Source of the DNA: Triglochin maritima
Lineage: Eukaryota > Streptophyta > Magnoliopsida > Alismatales > Juncaginaceae
NCBI GenBank assembly: GCA_963682175.1
Contig: OY821781.1
Span: forward strand, 37,957,254 to 38,021,253
Length of the DNA stretch: 64,000 nucleotides
Direction of reading: 5' to 3'
How positions within the stretch are numbered: position 1 is the first letter of the stretch; each line of letters begins with the position of its first letter. Positions 58,741-64,000 of this stretch are shown here, in pieces. Below the pieces are notes generated by a model. The model was not told the origin of the DNA and did not search any database. It saw only the letters and a program-made list of their open reading frames with translations. A program made the position numbers and the translations under genes.

Positions 58741-59596
58741 ACCACTGGTTCGATAGTTATGTTGAAACAAGGATGAACATGTTGTTCTCTAATTGACTGG
58801 TGGTGTTATTTTTCCAAAAGTGGTAGTTTTTTGTCCTTCCTATAATGGCTAGTTTTCGAGCAACTATCTTTCTATTTTGGGATCGATCGATTAGTAGCTT
58901 ACCTTGATAAACTGTTTCAATGTCCATATCCAGTAGTGTCCAGATTCTAAATTTCTTTTATCGACTGATGCTCTTTCTCGATCGAACGATTCAAGATGAA
59001 TAGCATCAGAGTCCTTAGCCTGAGGGCCTGGATTAACTGAAATCTAAATGGATTAGTTTCCCACTTAAGTATGGAACCTAAGTTAGCAGTCGACATGCCT
59101 AACTTGTGGTTATGGGTGGACTGTGACGACATGTTTCATTTTTCCTTGATTTCCTTTTTCACTTGCTTGCTCTGCTACCCACTTTAATCTTTTCACAATG
59201 TTTTATTAGCCATTTAGCCTATAAATAGAGGATTCTACACTTTTTAGATTCAAGAGCTTAAAACTCCTTAACTTTTATGGGACAATCCAAACCCATTTAC
59301 TCTTTACTTGCTACCTCACTCTACTTGATTCTCTAAAGCTCAAATACACTCAAATGCTCAGTTAGAGCTCTTTTTCTCATCAAGGAAGAATGACTTACCT
59401 CCCGGGTTCTGGATCGAATGAGTCGCCTCCCTGGTTCTGGGAGGAGTTTAAATCGCAACGGTATTCGTGAATATGTGTCATAACTTTTTATTATCTTGGC
59501 TCAAAGCGAAGAGTTAATATTGGAACTCTTCACTGGGATTCTAGGGTGGTCAGGAATTGAAGTTAGGAGTAGGACGCTTGTACATGTTGAACCTTT
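58741..59596. other. Spacer between the duplicated segments
   Basis: No gene is supported. A tataaataga stretch near 59219 and repeated ctccctggttctgg / ctcccgggttctgg words near 59400-59440 are the only notable parts. Confidence 0.5.
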
Positions 59597-60655
59597 ATAC
59601 ATCCGAAGAACTGCATCGCTAGAGATTTGGTAGGAGTTTGGTTTGGGCACTCAGTTTGACAAGTGAAAATGTGAGTTAGATTTCTAAGGTGGCAGAATCA
59701 ATCTTATTTTTGCATTATAAGAGTGTAAACGAGTCAAGCTAATAATAGTGATCAACTTCTTAGAAAGTAGGTCCCTTGTTTGCACTCAAAATTAAATTTA
59801 GGAGAGAGAAAAGTTTAGTGGACCCATTTTTTTAGTGTTTGTTTGAAATTATTCAATTTTGAGAATCAACAATAATGATCAAACTTCTTAGAAAGTAAAA
59901 GATACACTTCTATGTTATCGAAATCGTGATTAACTTTTCAGAAAGTGAAAGATGTGTTGCCAATTTCAAGTTAAATGAGTGTTTCGTGTTAAAAGAAACT
60001 TTTGGGTTGCATTTCTTGTTCAAATTGTTGATATATAGAAACTCAAATTTGGTCATTACTTGCATCCAACCAACTTCCATTCTTTTACACTTTATCTACA
60101 CAAATGGCCCCAGGTCCCAACTACTATTTTGTTACTTGAATTAGTTCATCTTCCAAGTCTCAAAAAAAGTTTCAAAAAAAGTTATTAGGCATGTGTCTCA
60201 AATAAAGTTTGTAATGCATCATTCCATTGTTCGTCATCGTTATACAATAAGAGGGAGCGGTCAAAAGAGGCGAAAATAAGTTGATGGCGCTCGACCCTAA
60301 TCATGAAGAATGATACAACCATTTAATTAGTGACTATTTTGCTAAAACTTTTGTCTATAATTGTTATTATTTTTCGACAAAGATTTAGAATGTGAAAGCA
60401 TTTCTTTCTTCATATCGTGGAGGCTTTATAGAGAGAAGATTGTTTCTTTCAACAACATCTGATGCAATTGGTACGTTCAACATATCTAGATTGCAAAAAA
60501 TGCACTACAACTCTACAAATGTTAGTTTATGGCATGTTAGTTGATGGTGTTGACGAGTATACATGGATTGGTGAAAGTTTGGCGAGAGATTGCTTCCATA
60601 AGTTTTGTAAAATTGTCATCGATGTATTTAGTGGTCACTATTTCAGAAGACCTGT
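59597..60655. repeat. Segmental duplication, copy 2
   Basis: Begins at ccgaagaactgcatcgc, a duplicate of the TRAPPC1 start codon region (minus strand ATGCAGTTCTTC). It continues colinearly with copy 1 to the end of the nuclease relic at 60655, where family-C sequence begins. The homology left of this point ends abruptly, marking the breakpoint just inside the first codons of TRAPPC1. Confidence 0.85.
60399..60655 (+). pseudogene. PIF/Harbinger nuclease (HARBI1/ALP1-like) relic 2
   Basis: It encodes KCTTTLQMLVYGMLVDGVDE, then YTWIGESLARDCFHKFCKIV, then IDVFSGHYFRRP. This is the helical N-terminal domain of plant HARBI1/ALP1-like proteins (typically KCTAA-RMLAYG...VDEY-RIGES...YLRRP). The catalytic domain is missing because the sequence is cut at 60656 by a family-C LTR. 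Frameshifts lie upstream around 60420-60480. Confidence 0.8.
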
Positions 60656-60997
60656 AGGATCGTAATGACCCCTAATTAATCTAATAAAATTAACTTAATT
60701 CTCTACTTGACTAATCAAAGATGCAGCGAATTAAACAAACAAAATAAAGTAAAGAAAAAAGACAAGCAAACCACAAATAACTTCAGGATTTTTATAGAGG
60801 TTCGGTCACCCGCAAACGTCATCTTTTGCAAGCACCGCTCACGTCTTCACTATCCGCTCTCCTTTCCTGGTCGGGAGACAACGCCTTTACACAGTAAGCT
60901 CCGCGAACAATCATCGCGAGCTTGATTTCTTCCTCTTACGATCCGAGAGGGAACACTTCGGGCTTTCACCAAAATTTTTGCTTCTTTGAACAACAAT
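60656..60997 (+). mobile_element. LTR-C2 fragment
   Basis: Starts TGTAGGATCG and shares with LTR-C1 the order gaggttcgg..acccgc, gcgaacaatc.tcgc, ccgagaggga and the following ttctttg. Only about 340 bp are present before an inverted family-C piece begins. It has no matched target duplication. Confidence 0.65.
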
Positions 60998-61125
60998 GTT
61001 GAGTGGAATTTTGGCTTTTTGGCCTTAATCTGTATTAATTTTGATGATTAATTAAATTAATATTAATCAATCAAAGTGAGCAAACACGATTACATGCATT
61101 GCATATATATTTGTATACTTGCAAT
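60998..61125 (-). mobile_element. LTR-C3 fragment, inverted 3' end of family C
   Basis: ttttggccttaatc, attaattttgatgatt and caaagtgagcaaacacgatt are the reverse complement of the end of LTR-C1 (33880-34014). It abuts LTR-C2 head to head and is broken by LTR-B4 at gcaat. Confidence 0.7.
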
Positions 61126-62716
61126 TCAAGGGAATGTGTTCTAAAAGTTTTTCTTTTAAATGTCAATTATTATGAATTGAATGAGAAATCATTTTGTTCT
61201 TTATTTATGTCATTCGTCTTTTAGAAGTGTTAAGGAAGAGGTGCTTGGTCCTTAACCGTAGAGCTCTAAAAGATATTGGTTTACATAAAACAAAAGATAT
61301 TCGCAATCATGGGACATTAATTACCAAGTTAAGATTGTCGTGTTGGTCATATATCATTGTAGCTCTACAAGTGAGTGACAACACAGATACACAAAAGAGG
61401 AAAATATTACTTTTGTATACTGAATAGACTTAATGAGTAAAATATTATAGAATTGTGTTTTCTGTGTCATTAATGTTTTACTATGTCTTTGGTCCTTTGA
61501 TATGAGACTTATATCTGATCACTTAAGGAATACTTAATTAGATCAGTGTCTTGAACTATCGATCAGTGTAGTGTAAAGGCATTGGTTGGTTAAGTACTAC
61601 TTTTGTCGGAGAAGGTAGTTAGTCAAAAGACTATCATTGCCCCTCTTAATTGAGTGATGATATTAGTGGGCCCCTTGATAAAGCAAAGTTATAATGTGCA
61701 CAATGTGATTTGAGTTAAGTCACATATTTATAACTAGCTTAAAGAGATCAAGAAATGAATACTAAGACAAAGATGACACAATACTACTTTGTGTGTATTC
61801 TTAATATCATGAGGCAAGAGACAGACACAAGTGGTGCACTCCATCACTAAATGGATCGGGTTTTGGTTCGAGTGGAATTAAGACATCTAACTAATTGGGA
61901 GCTATAATGTATAGCTAGATACTGTTTATAGCTTGTGATATTAAACTTTTAATATCACTGTCAACTTAGTCTAGATCCTCCCATAGGTCACACCACAAAA
62001 CAGGGAAACAAGAAATGAGAATTTTGAGTTCATAAGGTGTGTCGGGTTTCATGTAGAAAATATGACACATGTGGTGAACAAGCGAAATCAAAATTATGTT
62101 GTGAATAATAACATAATTAGAATCTAAATTAAATTCATATGTGATGTATATATTATGGGGTGTAATGATTTATCATTACATAAGATAATATATTACATAA
62201 GTTGTGAACTTACTACTAATCCCGAAATGTCAAATTTTGTAGGGGTTAAACCGAAATTTGACGAGTCTGCAGTACTGTGCAAAAATGGTCGACCGTTAAA
62301 CCTTAAACGGTCGACCGAATGTGGCAGGGTCGACCGAAATGTTGCACGGTCGACCTGATGTGTCTCGATCGCTACAGGAATTTCGTATGTTCGTTTTCGG
62401 TCGACCGAACATTGCGATGAAATAAATTATGTTACGAACGGTCAACCGTGTTTATGAACGGTCGACCGAAACTTGGTCTAAACGGTCGACCGAACCTCCA
62501 ACACGGTCGACCGATTCAGACAGTTACTGCAGAATAAATTTAAGAATTAATTAGATCATGCATGGAATTGGTCCATAACTGATTTAATTCGTGGCTATGA
62601 TTATTTGTTAGCAAATAATAGATGGTTAGATGGAAGTTTGCATTAATCATGGGCAAGAGATTGCACATAAATAGGTAATTTGGAGAGAACTTATAAATAC
62701 AACTTTATCTCATTAC
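61126..62716 (+). mobile_element. LTR-B4, family-B LTR interrupted by LTR-B5
   Basis: Begins tcaagggaatgtg (the usual TG now tc) and follows LTR-B2 throughout, including the palindrome array at 62286-62515 and a cttataaataca box near 62690. It stops at attac (62712-62716), where another family-B copy starts. The remainder lies beyond the window. Confidence 0.85.
62286..62515 (+). repeat. CGGTCGACCG palindrome array in LTR-B4
   Basis: About nine copies, with variants tggtcgaccg, gggtcgaccg, cggtcgacct and cggtcaaccg. The spacers correspond to those of LTR-B2 and, inverted, LTR-B1. Confidence 0.88.
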
Positions 62717-64000
62717 TGAAGGGAATGTGTTCTAAAAGTTTTACTTTTAAATGCCAATTATTATGAATTGAATGAGAAATCGTTTTGTTCCTTGTTTATG
62801 TTATTCGTCTTTTGGAAGTGTTAAGGAAGAAGCTCTTGGTCCTTAACCGTAGAGCTCTAAAAGATATTGGTTTGCATAAAACAAAAGATATTCGCAATCA
62901 TGGTAATTAACATGGAACATTAATTACCGAGTTAAGATTGTCGTGTTGGTCATAGATCATTGTAGCTCTACAAGTGAGTGACAACACGGGTATGCAAAAG
63001 AGAAAAATATTACTTTTGTATACTGAATAGACCTAATAAGTAAAATATTATAGAAATGTGTTTCTGTGTCATTAATATTTTACTGTGTCTTTGGTCCTTT
63101 GATATGAGACTTATATCTAATCACTTAAGGAGTTCTTAATTAGACTAGTGTCTTGAGCTATCGATGAGTGTAGTGTAAAGGCATTAGTTGGTTAAGTACA
63201 ACTTTTGTTGGAGAAGATAGTTAGTCAAAAGACTATCATTGCCCCTCTTAATTGAGTGATGATATTAGTGGGTCCCTTGATAAAGCAAAGTTATAATGTG
63301 CACAATGTGATTTGAGTTAAGTCACATATTTATAACTAGCTTAAAGAGATCAAGAAATGAATACTAAGACAAAGATGACACAATACTACTTTGTGTGTAT
63401 TCTTAATATCATGAGGCAAGGGACGGACACAAGTGGTGCACTCCATCACTAAATGGATCGGGTTTTGGTTCGAGTGGAATTAAGACATCTAACTAATTGG
63501 GAGCTATAATGTGTAGCTAGATACCGCTTATAGCTTGTGATATTAAGCTCTTAATATCACTGCCAACTTAGTTTAGATCCTCCCATAGGTCACACCACAA
63601 AACTGGGAAACAAGGAATGAGGATTTTGAGTTCATAAGATGTGTCGGGTTTCATGTAGAAAATATGACACATGGGGTGAACAAAGCAAAATCAAAGTTAT
63701 GTTGTGATTAATAACATAATTAGAATCTAAATTAAATTCATATGTGATGTAAATATTATGGGGTGTAATGATTGATCATTACATAGGATAATATGTTACA
63801 TAAGTTGTGAATTTACTACTAATCCCGAAATGTCAAATTTTGTAGGGGTTAAACCGAAATTTGATAAGTCTGCAAAACAGTGCTCAAACGGTCGACCGGA
63901 TAGCAGTAAACGGTCGACCGGTAGGGCACGGTCGACCGAACGAGTCTCGACCGATAACAGGGAATTTTCATCTGTTCGAACGGTCGACCGAAAGTGATCG
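62717..64000 (+). mobile_element. LTR-B5, family-B LTR nested in LTR-B4 (cut by window edge)
   Basis: TGAAGGGAATGTG at 62717 starts a fresh copy that matches LTR-B2 to the window end, reaching the palindrome array at about 63889. The downstream target duplication and the end are outside the window. Confidence 0.87.

Overview
This is nuclear DNA from a flowering plant, almost certainly a eudicot. The genes have short exons and GT-AG introns in AT-rich DNA. The proteins are plant-type (a WRKY exon, LEA14, a MAKR-type kinase regulator, TRAPPC1/BET5, a WDR7-like WD40 protein), and more than a third of the window is LTR retrotransposon sequence. The species cannot be fixed from the sequence. No rRNA or tRNA gene was found, and nothing looks bacterial or organellar.

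Layout. (1) 1-5155: the end of an LTR (family A, named here) and AT-rich DNA with one orphan last exon of a group IIc WRKY gene. (2) 5156-14023, minus: a complete nine-exon gene for a 1433-residue WDR7/rabconnectin-3-beta-like WD40 protein. (3) 16743-17334, plus: an intact two-exon LEA14 gene. (4) 18108-36882: one block of nested LTR elements. (5) 36982-38005, plus: a second LEA14 copy, broken. (6) 38006-45058: intergenic DNA with two hAT-type MITEs that have perfect 8-bp target duplications, then a 2.3-kb solo LTR of family A. (7) 45866-47034, plus: a MAKR-type gene. (8) 51731-57267, minus: a four-exon TRAPPC1/BET5 gene with a SINE in intron 1. (9) 57254-60655: two copies of a segment that starts at the TRAPPC1 start codon and carries PIF/Harbinger nuclease relics. 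(10) 60656-64000: further LTRs of families C and B, nested.

The block at 18.1-36.9 kb can be taken apart from its target-site duplications. A family-A LTR (TSD gcctc/gtctc) was hit by LTR-B1 (TSD taaac), LTR-C1 (gtttc) and LTR-B3 (gtata). An Athila-like Ty3/Gypsy element (ctata) then landed in B1, and LTR-B2 (attca/attcg) in C1. Without the block, the two LEA14 genes would be an ordinary tandem pair under 1 kb apart. The insertion lies 15 bp upstream of the TATA box of the second copy, which also has a nonsense codon and an 11-bp frameshifting duplication.

The most unusual signal is a short palindrome, CGGTCGACCG, repeated in loose arrays inside three otherwise unlike LTR families (A, B and C). 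In the B family it forms a cluster of about nine copies some 180 bp upstream of a TATA box. In C and B3 the outer halves CGGT..ACCG are kept while the central bases change. This looks like a shared cis module, perhaps a binding site carried by several retrotransposon families. A second oddity is that family-A LTRs carry a different tandem array at the same internal position in each copy, one of which looks CRISPR-like but is not.

Exon junctions were placed by eye from GT-AG signals, reading phase and remembered family similarity. No search could be run.
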